A stretch of DNA of 64,000 bases, taken from positions 15,939 through 79,938 of the forward strand of contig CAZJBS010000014.1 of NCBI GenBank assembly GCA_964544475.1, read 5' to 3'. Shown piece after piece: positions 7,804-16,672 of the stretch (positions are counted from its first letter, which is position 1; each line of letters starts with the position of its first letter). Source of the DNA: CAZJBS01 sp964544475 (GTDB lineage: Bacteria; CLD3; SB21). The position numbers and the translations under genes were made by a program. Below the pieces are notes generated by a model. That model worked only from the letters and a program-made list of their open reading frames with translations, searched no databases and had not been told where the DNA came from.

Positions 7804-10360
7804 CGCGGATAGGCCCATCCTGCCGGATTTTTCGCTGCCCCCGATCGAAATAAAATCTGCCCTAACTATCATAAAAAGCCGCCTCGTAACAGAGACCCCT
7901 CCCGACGCCAGTGGTACGGATCTGGCGTGTGACCTTTCGATATTTCATTCGGATGTCATTCGTGAATCCTGGAAACGTGTGATGGTTGGGATCGGTGGTG
8001 TGTCGCTCGCTGGGATAGGGAGTTTTGCCCGTCGTGATATGGGTCCAAACTCGGATGTTGACATTCAAATCGTTCATGGCAGCCTTTCAAGGCGTGAACT
8101 GGAGAATGTCCGGGAACACACCCGGCAATTGGTCAAGTTTCTATGGGACATTGGTGTCGAAGTCGGGCACAGCCTTCGATCCGTAGACGACTGTGTCCAC
8201 CTTGTACAGAGCGATCCGGACATCCGAACGGCACTTCTTGAGAGCCGGTATGTATGCGGCGATCCAGCCTGTTTTCAATCCTTGCTCAGCGCGCTATGGC
8301 GAGATATGGAGGCCACGCGAGACGAATATTTGATCAACCGGATGGGCGTCCTTCGGCAGAGGCATGAAAAACATGGAGGGACCGAACGCGTTATGGAGCC
8401 TCACCTGAAAGAGGGTGTGGGTGGACTCCGAGACCTTCATACGGCCCTATGGCTTTGGAGGATAAGACATCCCGCTAACACTGTGCCGGTGGAAACGCCG
8501 GATGTGCTTTTCGTTATTTCTGAAATGAGGGATCATCACTTCATCGATCGGGCGCAGGCGGAGGCCTGCACGGCGGCGTTTGACTTCATCATCAAAGTGC
8601 GAGCCATGGTTCATCGGCTTCACAACCGACGCGTGGATCATCTGGATTATGCCACCCAGGCGCGAGCGGCCGCGGCTTTCGGGTACGAAGACACGCCATC
8701 GGCCAAAGGCGTTGAACTGTTCATGCGCCAACTGTATGGTCATTTGACGGCGGTACGCCGGACGACCTCTCTGATTTTTGGCAAACTCGCACTGAAAGAC
8801 GTGGAACCCGGAAACCGAAGGCCTGTCGGGGATGGATTCTGTCTTTTGGAGGATGGACCTTCGGTCGTCATGGAGTTCGATGGACGTTTCGATGAAGCGG
8901 CGCGACGGAAGCCGGAATTGCTGATGAAGGCCTTTCGATACGCAGCCGATCACGGCGCAGAGTTTGGAGAAAACCTCGAAGTGGCCTTTTGCGAAAGCCT
9001 GGATGTGGTGAACGATTCATTTTGCCATTCCAAAATCGTGGCCGAGGAGTTTATGGACTTGTGGCGTCGCGAAGGTTCGATCGGACGCACGTTGACGACG
9101 ATGCATCGTTTGGGATTCCTGGAGCGCTATCTGACCGAATTTGGATTCATCGTGGCCCATTGCCAATACAATGTCTATCATCGCTATACGACGGATGAGC
9201 ATCTGCTCGTGGCCGTTCGCAAGCTGGAAGAGATATTTTTCAAGGATTTTCCAGGCGATTCGGTTCTGGCCCATCTCAAAACGGTGTATGAAGAACTGAC
9301 GCTTTTTGAGAAATATCAACTCTATTGGGCTGTTTTCTTGCATGATATCGGAAAGGGCAGAACGGAGGACCACTGTGACGCAGGCGTCCGCATCTCAAAG
9401 GCTTTGTTTGACCGTGTTGGCTTTTCAGAATCGCGTGAAGCGGTGGCGTTTCTGATCGCCAATCATCTGAAACTGGAGCAGATGGCGTTTCGTCGGAATC
9501 TGAAGGATCCGGAGACGATCGACGAATGTGCAAAACTCATCCATGACCGTCGCCTGTTGCGGCAATTGCTCTTGTTGACCTACGCGGATATGGCGGCGGC
9601 CAATGCGGCTGTGTGGACGGAGTGGAAGGGGATGCTGTTGTGGGAACTCTTTCAGAAGACCGACGGCGTACTGAGATTTTGGCAAACGAATGAAGGCTTT
9701 CCATCGACCGCATTCGATTGGGAATCCATGGAGTCGAAAGAGATCACGCTGGAGGAGACGGTCAAGGTGCTATTCAATGACCGATCGAATTACACGGAAG
9801 TGTTGGTTATGACCTCAGATCGGCCATACCGGTTGTCCCAGATTTGCGGGGCCATGGCGGTCAACGACGTCAGCATATTTGAGGCTAATGTACAGACCCG
9901 ATCCGACGGTATTATTGCGGATCACTTCAGAGTTGTACGTTTTCCCGGACACGAGCCATTGACCGATGTCCACAAAGACCGGCTGGAAAGGGATCTCAAG
10001 GGAGTCCTCGACGGAAAAATGGATTTGGCTGGCGACCTTCAGAAATTGCAGTCCAGATGGAAACGCATCAGGGGCCCGGCGACGTCCGACACGGAAATCC
10101 TGTTTGATGCAAACAGCCGCTTTTCGATCATCGATATCTTTACGAAGGACCGGATTGGATTGTTGTATCTGATCACGAAGACACTGTCGGACCTGAGGGT
10201 AGGCATTCACGCGGCGAAGATCGGCACAAGGTTGGATGGCGTCGCGGACTGTTTTTATGTTCTGGAAAAGGACGGTACGAAAGTTACGACTTCCGGGCGG
10301 CAGGAGGAAATTCGGGCTGGCCTCCTCGCGGCACTCAATCCGGCATCATCCCGGGGATGA
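7781..10360 (+). CDS. glnD: [Protein-PII] uridylyltransferase/uridylyl-removing enzyme
   Basis: An 859-residue bifunctional nitrogen sensor. Domain order follows GlnD: a nucleotidyltransferase domain with GSFARRDMGPNSDVDI (about residues 83-100, the G-S-x-D-x-D metal motif), a GlnD-linker helical region, an HD phosphohydrolase domain with HDIGKGR (H521, D522), and two C-terminal ACT domains (about residues 670-750 and 785-855). It uridylylates PII when glutamine is low and removes UMP when glutamine is high. A second in-frame ATG at 7793 is an alternative start; both overlap the DedA gene. No glnB or amtB lies in the window. The last 26 nt overlap the convergent Rieske gene. Confidence 0.9.
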   Translation: MVRVMMDDADRPILPDFSLPPIEIKSALTIIKSRLVTETPPDASGTDLACDLSIFHSDVIRESWKRVMVGIGGVSLAGIGSFARRDMGPNSDVDIQIVHGSLSRRELENVREHTRQLVKFLWDIGVEVGHSLRSVDDCVHLVQSDPDIRTALLESRYVCGDPACFQSLLSALWRDMEATRDEYLINRMGVLRQRHEKHGGTERVMEPHLKEGVGGLRDLHTALWLWRIRHPANTVPVETPDVLFVISEMRDHHFIDRAQAEACTAAFDFIIKVRAMVHRLHNRRVDHLDYATQARAAAAFGYEDTPSAKGVELFMRQLYGHLTAVRRTTSLIFGKLALKDVEPGNRRPVGDGFCLLEDGPSVVMEFDGRFDEAARRKPELLMKAFRYAADHGAEFGENLEVAFCESLDVVNDSFCHSKIVAEEFMDLWRREGSIGRTLTTMHRLGFLERYLTEFGFIVAHCQYNVYHRYTTDEHLLVAVRKLEEIFFKDFPGDSVLAHLKTVYEELTLFEKYQLYWAVFLHDIGKGRTEDHCDAGVRISKALFDRVGFSESREAVAFLIANHLKLEQMAFRRNLKDPETIDECAKLIHDRRLLRQLLLLTYADMAAANAAVWTEWKGMLLWELFQKTDGVLRFWQTNEGFPSTAFDWESMESKEITLEETVKVLFNDRSNYTEVLVMTSDRPYRLSQICGAMAVNDVSIFEANVQTRSDGIIADHFRVVRFPGHEPLTDVHKDRLERDLKGVLDGKMDLAGDLQKLQSRWKRIRGPATSDTEILFDANSRFSIIDIFTKDRIGLLYLITKTLSDLRVGIHAAKIGTRLDGVADCFYVLEKDGTKVTTSGRQEEIRAGLLAALNPASSRG

Positions 10361-10673
10361 CGAACACTTCCTCTCCGATCACTTCGACGGTGTAGCGCGT
10401 GAGCGTCACGCCGTTCTTTCCATGACAGGCGCCGGTGTTGAGATGGTACGCCCAGCCGTGCCACGTGCACGTCACCATGTCCGCGTGTCGTTTGCCGGAT
10501 ATCGCAAGATTGGCCCCCATATGTTTGCAGAGGGCATCGAAAGCGACAATGTCGTTGCCGGCTTTGGCCACCATGACGGGTCTCAAACCGACTCTGACCT
10601 GTCGAATCCGGCCATCGTCGAGATCCTGCCTTCGGCAAACGAACGTCCTGGTCGCGCTGTTTTCCATGGTCAA
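10335..10673 (-). CDS. Rieske-type [2Fe-2S] ferredoxin protein
   Basis: A 112-residue single-domain Rieske protein. The two cluster-binding boxes are CKHMGANL (C-x-H) and CTWHGWAYHL (C-x-x-H), separated by 18 residues, which gives the two-His/two-Cys ligand set. The size matches the stand-alone electron-transfer subunit of NirD-like or dioxygenase-ferredoxin type rather than the membrane-anchored cytochrome bc1 subunit, since there is no N-terminal membrane helix. The start overlaps the TPR gene stop by 4 nt (ATGA on the minus strand). The 3' end runs 26 bp into the convergent glnD gene. No cognate oxygenase or reductase is adjacent, so its redox partner is unknown. Confidence 0.85.
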   Translation of the reverse strand: MTMENSATRTFVCRRQDLDDGRIRQVRVGLRPVMVAKAGNDIVAFDALCKHMGANLAISGKRHADMVTCTWHGWAYHLNTGACHGKNGVTLTRYTVEVIGEEVFVIPGMMPD

Positions 10674-11812
10674 TCGAAATACTCATCGAGCAAGTTCTGG
10701 AAACTGCCGGATGTACGCACCGGACTCCACGCCGCATCCTTATCCACTCGGGCCCTGTCGTGGAATCCGTTTTCCAAAGCCTCTCGCAAAGCGCTAAGGG
10801 CATCATATTGCTTACCCAGGCGCATCAGGCCGACGGCCACAAGGTACAGATATTCCGGGTTTTCGGGATCGAGCCTGTCCGCCGAGCGGAAATTGAGCAG
10901 CGCGTCATCGAACTTTTCCTCCCGATATTTGACCAGACCGATATTTTTGAAAGCCTCGGCGTACGTACCGTTCAGTTGGATCGCGGCCTGAAAACTCTCA
11001 AGCGCCTTGTCGGTTTTTCCTTTGACGACGTAAAAGAGTCCAAGGGTGTTCAAGATATCTTCGGTGACGTCCACACCGGACTTCCGGATTCGTTCATATT
11101 CCTTGATGGCGTCATCGAGATCGTTGAGTTGGATATGCGTATTGGCCAGCGCCTGGCGAGCGGCAGTGAATTTCTTGTCGGCGGACAGGGCCTTTTTGAA
11201 GAGGCTGCGGGCTTCTTTGAGGCTGACCTCGTCCCCGCGCCGGTAGGCTTCCATAGCCCGCGCATAGTTTTCGTATGCCTTGATGTTTTTTGTCCCGGCG
11301 GATTTCAGTTTGTCAAGCCGTCGGCTTTGAGACGAAGTGAGTTTGATTGAAAACCCTTCCACGACGGATGAAGCCAACGCCGAATACAAACTGAAGATGT
11401 TGTCAAGATCATCCTCATGGCGAAACACCCGGTTTTCGTCGAGAGCTCCGGTTTTGGCATCAATGACCCTGGCGGTCACGAGAATGCTCGTACCGGTAAT
11501 CTGGAAACTGCCGATGAGCAGTTTGTCGGCGGACAATAACGTGCCGACGGTGGCGGCGCGGGACTGATCGGCCAGGTCGCTCAACTGGAAATCCTGTTCC
11601 TGAATGACCTTTTCCAACTGGTTTCGTTCGATGACAAGCAAAGATGGTACGGTTGAAAGGGCACCGGTGACCTCCTCGGCAAAGCCTCGCGACAGCCAGT
11701 CGTCGGCGATATTTCCTGTGATGTTTGTAAACGGCAGGACGGCGATGGTGATTCGGTTATCCTGGGCTCGGAGCATCGACGTCATGAGGAGCAAGGTCAG
11801 CAGCATTCGCAA
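10670..11812 (-). CDS. Secreted CsgG/FlgO-like N-domain plus TPR repeat protein
   Basis: A 380-residue protein with a short signal peptide (residues 1-16, MLRAQ cleavage region). Residues 20-150 have the pattern TIAVLPFTNITG...DWLSRGFAEEVTGAL...VIERNQLEKVIQEQ. This is seen in FlgO/CsgG-like and adenylate-cyclase-associated periplasmic domains. From about residue 170 there are several TPR units: ARSLFKKALSADKKFTAAR, AIKEYERI, ALESFQAAIQLNGTYAEA and ALLNFRSADRLDPENPEYL. Such proteins usually sit in the periplasm or outer membrane and scaffold assemblies. It is coupled to the Rieske gene, although no functional link is evident. Function unknown. Confidence 0.75.
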   Translation of the reverse strand: MRMLLTLLLMTSMLRAQDNRITIAVLPFTNITGNIADDWLSRGFAEEVTGALSTVPSLLVIERNQLEKVIQEQDFQLSDLADQSRAATVGTLLSADKLLIGSFQITGTSILVTARVIDAKTGALDENRVFRHEDDLDNIFSLYSALASSVVEGFSIKLTSSQSRRLDKLKSAGTKNIKAYENYARAMEAYRRGDEVSLKEARSLFKKALSADKKFTAARQALANTHIQLNDLDDAIKEYERIRKSGVDVTEDILNTLGLFYVVKGKTDKALESFQAAIQLNGTYAEAFKNIGLVKYREEKFDDALLNFRSADRLDPENPEYLYLVAVGLMRLGKQYDALSALREALENGFHDRARVDKDAAWSPVRTSGSFQNLLDEYFD

Positions 11813-11827
11813 GGGTAACTCCTTTGA

Positions 11828-13003
11828 TTAGTTGTTGAAGACTTCGAGGATGAATCCTTTCAAATACTCGGTCTCGCGCATGCCGAGGAGGATCGGATGA
11901 TCCACGGGTTGGGCAAGCCGGTCAAGAACCCGCGCCGTCTTGCCGGAGGCCTGGATGGCCTGCAAGACTGTATTTCGAAACGTTTCAGGCTCGATCAGAT
12001 GTGAACAGCTGCACGTGATCAATATCCCGTCCTCCTTGAGCGCCTTGGCCGCGCGTCGGTTGATTTCCCGATACCCGCGTATTGCGTCCGGGACCTCCGA
12101 TCGGGATTTGGCAAAAGCCGGAGGATCCAGAATGATCACGTCATACGTTTCTCCGCGATCGTTCATTGACTTGAGTTCGTCAAACACGTCGGCGGTCCGA
12201 AAATGACACGCGGACAACCCATTACGAGAGGCATTGGCGTTGGCCATGTCATTGGCCTGGGCTGACAAATCCAGACCAAGCACGGCAGCGGCTCCGTGGC
12301 GCGCCGCCTGCAGACCCCAACCTCCCAGGTGACTGAAACAGTCCAATACCCGCTTTCCGTTGACAAAGGGAGCCAGACGGGTGTGGTTGAAACGCTGGTC
12401 AAGGAAAAATCCGGTTTTCTGGCCGTGCTCGAAGTCAACGGAATAGGTGAGTCCGGCAATCGTCACCTCCTGCGGACCGTGCAATTTTCCTCTGATAACG
12501 GTCGTGTTCAAAGCGGTGCCCTCCAGTTTCCGGATCGGGGAGTCATTACGCAACACCACCGTCGGCGATTTCCACACGTCCACAAGAGCTCTTTCCACGT
12601 GGGGCCAGAGGGCATCCATGCCGGCTGTCGTGCTCTGGACCACAAGAACGTCGCCATACTTGTCCACAACAAGGCCCGGCAGGAAGTCCGACTCTCCAAA
12701 AACGCAACGGCAGCAATGGGTATCCGGCAGGTTTTTCTTCCTGAATGCCATGGCGGCACGGATCCGTTTGGCGAAAAAGTCATCGTCAATGTTTTCATCT
12801 TCCAGGGTCAGGACTCTCGCGCAAATAAGCGATCGCGGGTTGACGTACGCGAGCGCCGCAAAGTGGTCATGTTCGTCGGTGATCCGGACGATCTCACCCG
12901 GCGTAAACTGCCTGAGGGGGCTTACCACTTCATTGCTGAAAAGCCACTGATAACCATTGCGAAGACGCTTAAGGTGGTTGGATTTGGCGACGAGCGTTTT
13001 CAT
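11828..13003 (-). CDS. rlmI: Class I SAM-dependent rRNA (cytosine-5) methyltransferase, RlmI type
   Basis: A roughly 391-residue enzyme. An N-terminal PUA domain (residues 1-75) is followed by a SAM methyltransferase domain with VLDCFSHLGGWGLQAA as motif I, LDPPAFAKSR as the DPPxF motif IV and TCSCSHLI at the end. The central GESDFLPGLVVDKYGDVLVVQ block is typical of the family, which methylates C1962 of 23S rRNA in E. coli. I placed the start at ATG 13001-13003 (protein MKTLVAKSN...). An extra nine-residue extension from 13030 has no family counterpart. It lies upstream of the TPR gene on the same strand, with a 15-nt gap, and is divergent from the acyl-CoA dehydrogenase. Confidence 0.88.
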   Translation of the reverse strand: MKTLVAKSNHLKRLRNGYQWLFSNEVVSPLRQFTPGEIVRITDEHDHFAALAYVNPRSLICARVLTLEDENIDDDFFAKRIRAAMAFRKKNLPDTHCCRCVFGESDFLPGLVVDKYGDVLVVQSTTAGMDALWPHVERALVDVWKSPTVVLRNDSPIRKLEGTALNTTVIRGKLHGPQEVTIAGLTYSVDFEHGQKTGFFLDQRFNHTRLAPFVNGKRVLDCFSHLGGWGLQAARHGAAAVLGLDLSAQANDMANANASRNGLSACHFRTADVFDELKSMNDRGETYDVIILDPPAFAKSRSEVPDAIRGYREINRRAAKALKEDGILITCSCSHLIEPETFRNTVLQAIQASGKTARVLDRLAQPVDHPILLGMRETEYLKGFILEVFNN

Positions 13004-13077
13004 ACAAACGTGCGTCAATATAGCCGCCAATGGCCATAATTACTACTGTTTTCACGGCTATCGGGCCAAATAAAATC

Positions 13078-13106
13078 TTGATTCTTCATGCGCCCGTCTC
13101 TATATT
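13078..13106 (+). promoter_or_regulatory. Promoter for the acyl-CoA dehydrogenase/leucine dehydrogenase operon
   Basis: TTGATT (13078-13083), a spacer of exactly 17 bp and TATATT (13101-13106) precede the ATG at 13161 by 55 bp. Both boxes are near consensus for a housekeeping sigma factor. Confidence 0.65.
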
Positions 13107-13160
13107 GCGCGGCAATCGTCATCAATCGCCAACTGGAAAACCATTCTCCCAAGGTGTTCT

Positions 13161-14309
13161 ATGGATTTCAAACTGAACGAAGAACAGCAGATGATCGTGG
13201 AAACGGCCCGCAATTTTGCCCAGGAACAGCTTGCGCCAAACGCCGGTAAGTGGGATGAATCCCAGCAATTTCCGAAAGATGCCGTCAAACAGCTCGGTGA
13301 ACTCGGATTTATGGGTATGATGGTATCTGAAAAGTATGGAGGCATCGGCCTTGACAGCCTTACGTATGTTCATGTGATCCAGGAATTGTCAAAAGGCGAT
13401 GCATCGGTGGCCGTGATTTGTTCCGTCAACAATTCTCTCGTGTGTTTCAACATTGAGAAGTATGGAACCGAGGAGCAAAAAGAAAAGTATCTGCGGCCGC
13501 TGGCGACCGGTCAGGCTCTGGGTGCCTACTCCTTGTCGGAAGCGGGGTCCGGAAGCGATGCGGCAGGATTGACGTGTTTTGCCGAAAAGAAAGGCGATCA
13601 CTATCTCGTCAATGGCACGAAGCTATGGGTGACCAACGGTGCGAGTTCGGACTATGTGGTTTGCTTCATACGAACGGACAAGTCGCACAAGACCAAAGGC
13701 ATCAGCGCATTTATTGTGGATAAGAAGTTTCCCGGATTCCGGGTTGGCAAAAAGGAAAACAAGCTGGGTATCCGTGCCTCCGATACGACGGAATTGGTTT
13801 TTGAAAACTGTCTGATCCCCAAGGAGAATCTGCTCGGTCAGGAAGGCTGGGGTTTCAAGATCGCCATGGAGACCCTGGACGGCGGGCGCATCGGTATCGC
13901 GGCGCAGGCCATCGGCATTGCCGAGGCGGCATTGGAACAATCCTTGAAGTATGCGCAGAGTCGCGAACAATTTGGGCAGTCCATTGCTCAGTTTCAGGCA
14001 ACCCAGTTCAAACTCGCTGATATGGCCACGCGCGTTGACGCCTCGAAAATGCTTCTGTACCGTGCCTGCTGGCTGAAAGACAACAAGGAAAAATACGCCA
14101 AAGAAGCGGCGATGGCCAAGGTGTTTGCGTCGGAAACCGCGATGGCCGTCACCGTGCAGGCCGTCCAGATTCATGGCGGTTATGGTTACACCAAGGAATA
14201 TCCCGTCGAGCGAATGATGCGGGACGCCAAGATCACGGAAATATATGAGGGAACGTCTGAAATTCAGCGTGTTGTTATTGCCCGCCATCTGCTCAATCCG
14301 GAAGCCTGA
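13161..14309 (+). CDS. Acyl-CoA dehydrogenase (short/branched-chain type)
   Basis: A 382-residue flavoprotein with the usual three domains. An N-terminal helical domain is followed by a beta-barrel with YSLSEAGSGSDA and LWVTNGASSDY. The C-terminal helical domain carries the FAD/ETF signature and the catalytic-base glutamate region in ITEIYEGTSEIQR. The enzyme introduces a trans-2 double bond into acyl-CoA and passes electrons to ETF. Length and the C-terminal sequence resemble butyryl-CoA and isovaleryl/2-methyl-branched dehydrogenases. It lies 11 nt upstream of leucine dehydrogenase, which favours a branched-chain acyl-CoA substrate (inference). The promoter at 13078-13106 drives the pair. 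Confidence 0.9.
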   Translation: MDFKLNEEQQMIVETARNFAQEQLAPNAGKWDESQQFPKDAVKQLGELGFMGMMVSEKYGGIGLDSLTYVHVIQELSKGDASVAVICSVNNSLVCFNIEKYGTEEQKEKYLRPLATGQALGAYSLSEAGSGSDAAGLTCFAEKKGDHYLVNGTKLWVTNGASSDYVVCFIRTDKSHKTKGISAFIVDKKFPGFRVGKKENKLGIRASDTTELVFENCLIPKENLLGQEGWGFKIAMETLDGGRIGIAAQAIGIAEAALEQSLKYAQSREQFGQSIAQFQATQFKLADMATRVDASKMLLYRACWLKDNKEKYAKEAAMAKVFASETAMAVTVQAVQIHGGYGYTKEYPVERMMRDAKITEIYEGTSEIQRVVIARHLLNPEA

Positions 14310-14320
14310 CGAAAACACTC

Positions 14321-15427
14321 ATGAAGATGTTTGAAATGCTGGAGGAGAGAGATCACGAAGAAGTCGTGTTTTTCTCGGATAAGAAAAGCGGGCTGCGGGC
14401 CATTGTCGCGATCCACAATACAACGTTGGGGCCGGCCCTCGGCGGCTGCCGCATGTATCCGTATGTCTCCACAGAGGAGGCCCTGGTGGACGTTCTTAGA
14501 CTGTCACGCGGTATGACCTACAAGGCGGCCGTGGCGGGGTTGAACCTCGGGGGCGGCAAGGCCGTGATCGTGGGAGATCCGAAGAAACACAAGAACGAAA
14601 TCCTGTTTCGAGCCTTCGGCCGTTTTGTACAGGGCCTGGGCGGACGTTACATTACTGCGGAAGACGTCGGCACCAATGTACTGGACATGGAATACGTCCG
14701 CATGGAGACGCGGTTCGTCACCGGGGTTTCAAAAGCATTGGGCGGCAGCGGCGATCCGTCTCCGGTCACAGCCCTTGGTACGTATCAGGGTATCAAAGCC
14801 TGCGCCGAAAAGGTCTTAAAGACATCGTCCCTGAAAGGCGTCCGAATCGTCGTGCAAGGCATCGGCCACGTCGGGTATCACCTGGTACGCCATTTACATG
14901 ACGAAGGCGCCAAAATTTACGTCAATGACGTGGACATGGATCGTGTCAAACGGGCCTGCGGGGAATTCGGAGCCGAATACGTCGATGAAAAGGAATTATT
15001 CGAATTGGACGCCGAGATTTTTTCGCCATGCGCGCTGGGGGCGGTCATCAATGATGAAACACTGCCAAAACTCAAGTTCAAGATCATTGCGGGCGCGGCG
15101 AATAACCAGTTGCAGGCGGAAGACAAACACGGGCGACAATTGGTGGAGCGGGGAATCGTCTATGCTCCCGATTATGTGATCAATTCCGGCGGCCTGATCA
15201 ATGTTTACAATGAACTGGAAGGCTACAACCAGGAGAAGGCCCTTGCGCAGGCCAAGAACGTCCACGATATTGTCCGGCGCATCCTCGACCTGTCTGAAAA
15301 GGAAAATATTCCAACCCACGTGGCATCCAACCGGCTGGCCGAGGAACGCATTTCCCAGGTTGGGCGGATTCGCCAAACCTACGTTTCCAAATCGGAAACC
15401 ATCATGAGGAGACTGGAGCACAATTAG
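14321..15427 (+). CDS. ldh: Leucine (branched-chain amino acid) dehydrogenase
   Basis: A 368-residue member of the Glu/Leu/Phe/Val dehydrogenase family that deaminates leucine, isoleucine or valine to the 2-oxoacid with NAD+. N-terminal motifs ALGGCRMYPY, GMTYKAAVAGLNLGGGKAVI (with the substrate-binding and catalytic lysines) and TAEDVGTN match leucine dehydrogenase rather than glutamate dehydrogenase. The NAD-binding segment VVQGIGHVGYHL follows. The length is typical (about 365). With the acyl-CoA dehydrogenase upstream and the E1 beta fragment at the window start, it supports branched-chain amino-acid catabolism. Valine or phenylalanine preference cannot be excluded. The symbol is the one commonly used for leucine dehydrogenase. 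Confidence 0.87.
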   Translation: MKMFEMLEERDHEEVVFFSDKKSGLRAIVAIHNTTLGPALGGCRMYPYVSTEEALVDVLRLSRGMTYKAAVAGLNLGGGKAVIVGDPKKHKNEILFRAFGRFVQGLGGRYITAEDVGTNVLDMEYVRMETRFVTGVSKALGGSGDPSPVTALGTYQGIKACAEKVLKTSSLKGVRIVVQGIGHVGYHLVRHLHDEGAKIYVNDVDMDRVKRACGEFGAEYVDEKELFELDAEIFSPCALGAVINDETLPKLKFKIIAGAANNQLQAEDKHGRQLVERGIVYAPDYVINSGGLINVYNELEGYNQEKALAQAKNVHDIVRRILDLSEKENIPTHVASNRLAEERISQVGRIRQTYVSKSETIMRRLEHN

Positions 15428-15457
15428 GTCTTTCCTCGTTGTTCTTTGTAAACAGGT

Positions 15458-15946
15458 ATGAATCCTCTTTTGACGGACACTTCGCGATCGGGTCCGGTTT
15501 CTTCGAAAACCAGCCGCCGGGAAGGTCGCGAAAACGCCATGCAGATATTGTACGCACATGAATTCCGAGGGGAAAACCTGCTCTCCATCATCGACGACGT
15601 GATGGATTCCTTCAGTGAGCCCACGCACTCTTTTGTAAGGAACCTCGTAATTATCACGATCCAGCATCAGGATGAACTCGATGTACTCATCCGCTATCAT
15701 GCCAAGAACTGGGATGTGGATCGCATTGCCATGCTGGACAGAATTCTTCTGCGTCTGGGAGTCTGTGAATTTCTGTATTTCGAGGATGTACCTCCAAAGG
15801 TCTCCATCAATGAGATCATCGAAATTGCCAAACGATACAGCACCGACCAGAGCAGTGGCTTCATCAATGGGGTTTTGGATTCGGCCTTGGAGGACCTCAA
15901 GAGTCGCGGTCAAATCCGCAAAAGCGGGCGGGGTGTTGTCGATTAG
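15458..15946 (+). CDS. nusB: Transcription antitermination factor NusB
   Basis: A 162-residue helical RNA-binding protein. The N-terminal RREGRENAMQILYAHEF motif and the C-terminal segment, with NWDVDRIAMLDRILLRLGVCEFLY and INEIIEIAKRYSTDQSSGFINGVLD, are highly characteristic. NusB binds boxA RNA together with NusE (ribosomal protein S10) to allow antitermination of rRNA operons. About 18 non-conserved residues precede the domain; an internal start is possible, but no better ATG is evident. It follows leucine dehydrogenase by 30 nt and is ended by a strong hairpin terminator at 15973-16006. Confidence 0.9.
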   Translation: MNPLLTDTSRSGPVSSKTSRREGRENAMQILYAHEFRGENLLSIIDDVMDSFSEPTHSFVRNLVIITIQHQDELDVLIRYHAKNWDVDRIAMLDRILLRLGVCEFLYFEDVPPKVSINEIIEIAKRYSTDQSSGFINGVLDSALEDLKSRGQIRKSGRGVVD

Positions 15947-15972
15947 TCGCCCACACAAAGAACATCACCATT

Positions 15973-16006
15973 GGCTTGTCCAGTTTCGGATAAGCCTTTT
16001 GTTTTT
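15973..16006 (+). terminator. Rho-independent terminator after nusB
   Basis: A 9-bp stem, GGCTTGTCC (15973-15981) with GGATAAGCC (15988-15996), includes one G-U pair and has a 6-nt loop. It is followed by TTTTGTTTTT. Only 14 nt separate its T-tract from the TTG start of the next gene, so that gene's ribosome-binding site begins right at the terminator end. Confidence 0.75.
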
Positions 16007-16020
16007 GAGGAGAAATCCGG

Positions 16021-16578
16021 TTGATCATTAAGTTGGCACAGGTGATTCCGATCTCGGAAGTCAACGGCCCCGGATGCCGTGCCGTGATCTGGGTGCAAGG
16101 GTGCCGTAAACGATGCCGGGGTTGTTGGAACCCGGATTTTCTGCCGTTTGGCTCCGCCTGGGCTGTATCTCCTTCCGAACTCTTTTCGCACGTCAAAGCC
16201 CACACCAACGATTTTGCCTCCATTGAGGGCGTGACATTCAGCGGGGGAGAACCTTTCGAACAGTGGCAGGGCGTGGAGGCGGCCGCCAGGGCATTCCGGA
16301 ATGAAGATCTGAGCGTCATGTGCTATTCAGGATACACGCTTGAGGAAATCCAGGCCTTACCATCAGCACCCCTTTTGAACCAGATTGACATTCTGGTCGA
16401 CGGTGAATATGAGGTTGACCGTGCCGCTCATTTGTTGTGGCGTGGTTCGGCGAATCAGAAGGTGCATTTCCTGACACCGCGTTATCTGGCATTTGCCGAT
16501 AGAGTCCACGAGCCCATTCGTGAATTTGAAATTGTTCTTAAGTCCGACGACGTAATTATGACGGGATTTCCAGGGTAG
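16021..16578 (+). CDS. Radical SAM protein, NrdG-like (4Fe-4S single cluster domain)
   Basis: A 185-residue protein beginning at a TTG preceded by GAGGAGAAA. The radical-SAM cluster motif is CRKRCRGC (C-x3-C-x2-C) near residue 27, followed by the SAM-binding GGE box in TFSGGEPFEQW. Size and layout match the glycyl-radical activase NrdG/pyruvate-formate-lyase-activase group, lacking the ferredoxin insert of PflA. The target is normally a glycyl-radical enzyme such as anaerobic ribonucleotide reductase NrdD, but none is present in the window. It may therefore act on a target encoded elsewhere or be a stand-alone family member. Expression past the preceding terminator needs read-through or an unseen promoter. 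Confidence 0.82.
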   Translation: MIIKLAQVIPISEVNGPGCRAVIWVQGCRKRCRGCWNPDFLPFGSAWAVSPSELFSHVKAHTNDFASIEGVTFSGGEPFEQWQGVEAAARAFRNEDLSVMCYSGYTLEEIQALPSAPLLNQIDILVDGEYEVDRAAHLLWRGSANQKVHFLTPRYLAFADRVHEPIREFEIVLKSDDVIMTGFPG

Positions 16579-16672
16579 TTTTTTCCTTTTGTTTTCTCGA
16601 TGGAGTGGCTATCTTGGCGTGGATATTCCGATCTGTCTGCTTCATTCGATTTCCCCAAGTGGAGTGTGTATT

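Noticed and set aside
10236..10991. 251-codon plus-strand frame across the glnD end and the Rieske gene
   Set aside because: It begins inside glnD and runs antisense to the Rieske and TPR genes, both of which have clear motifs.
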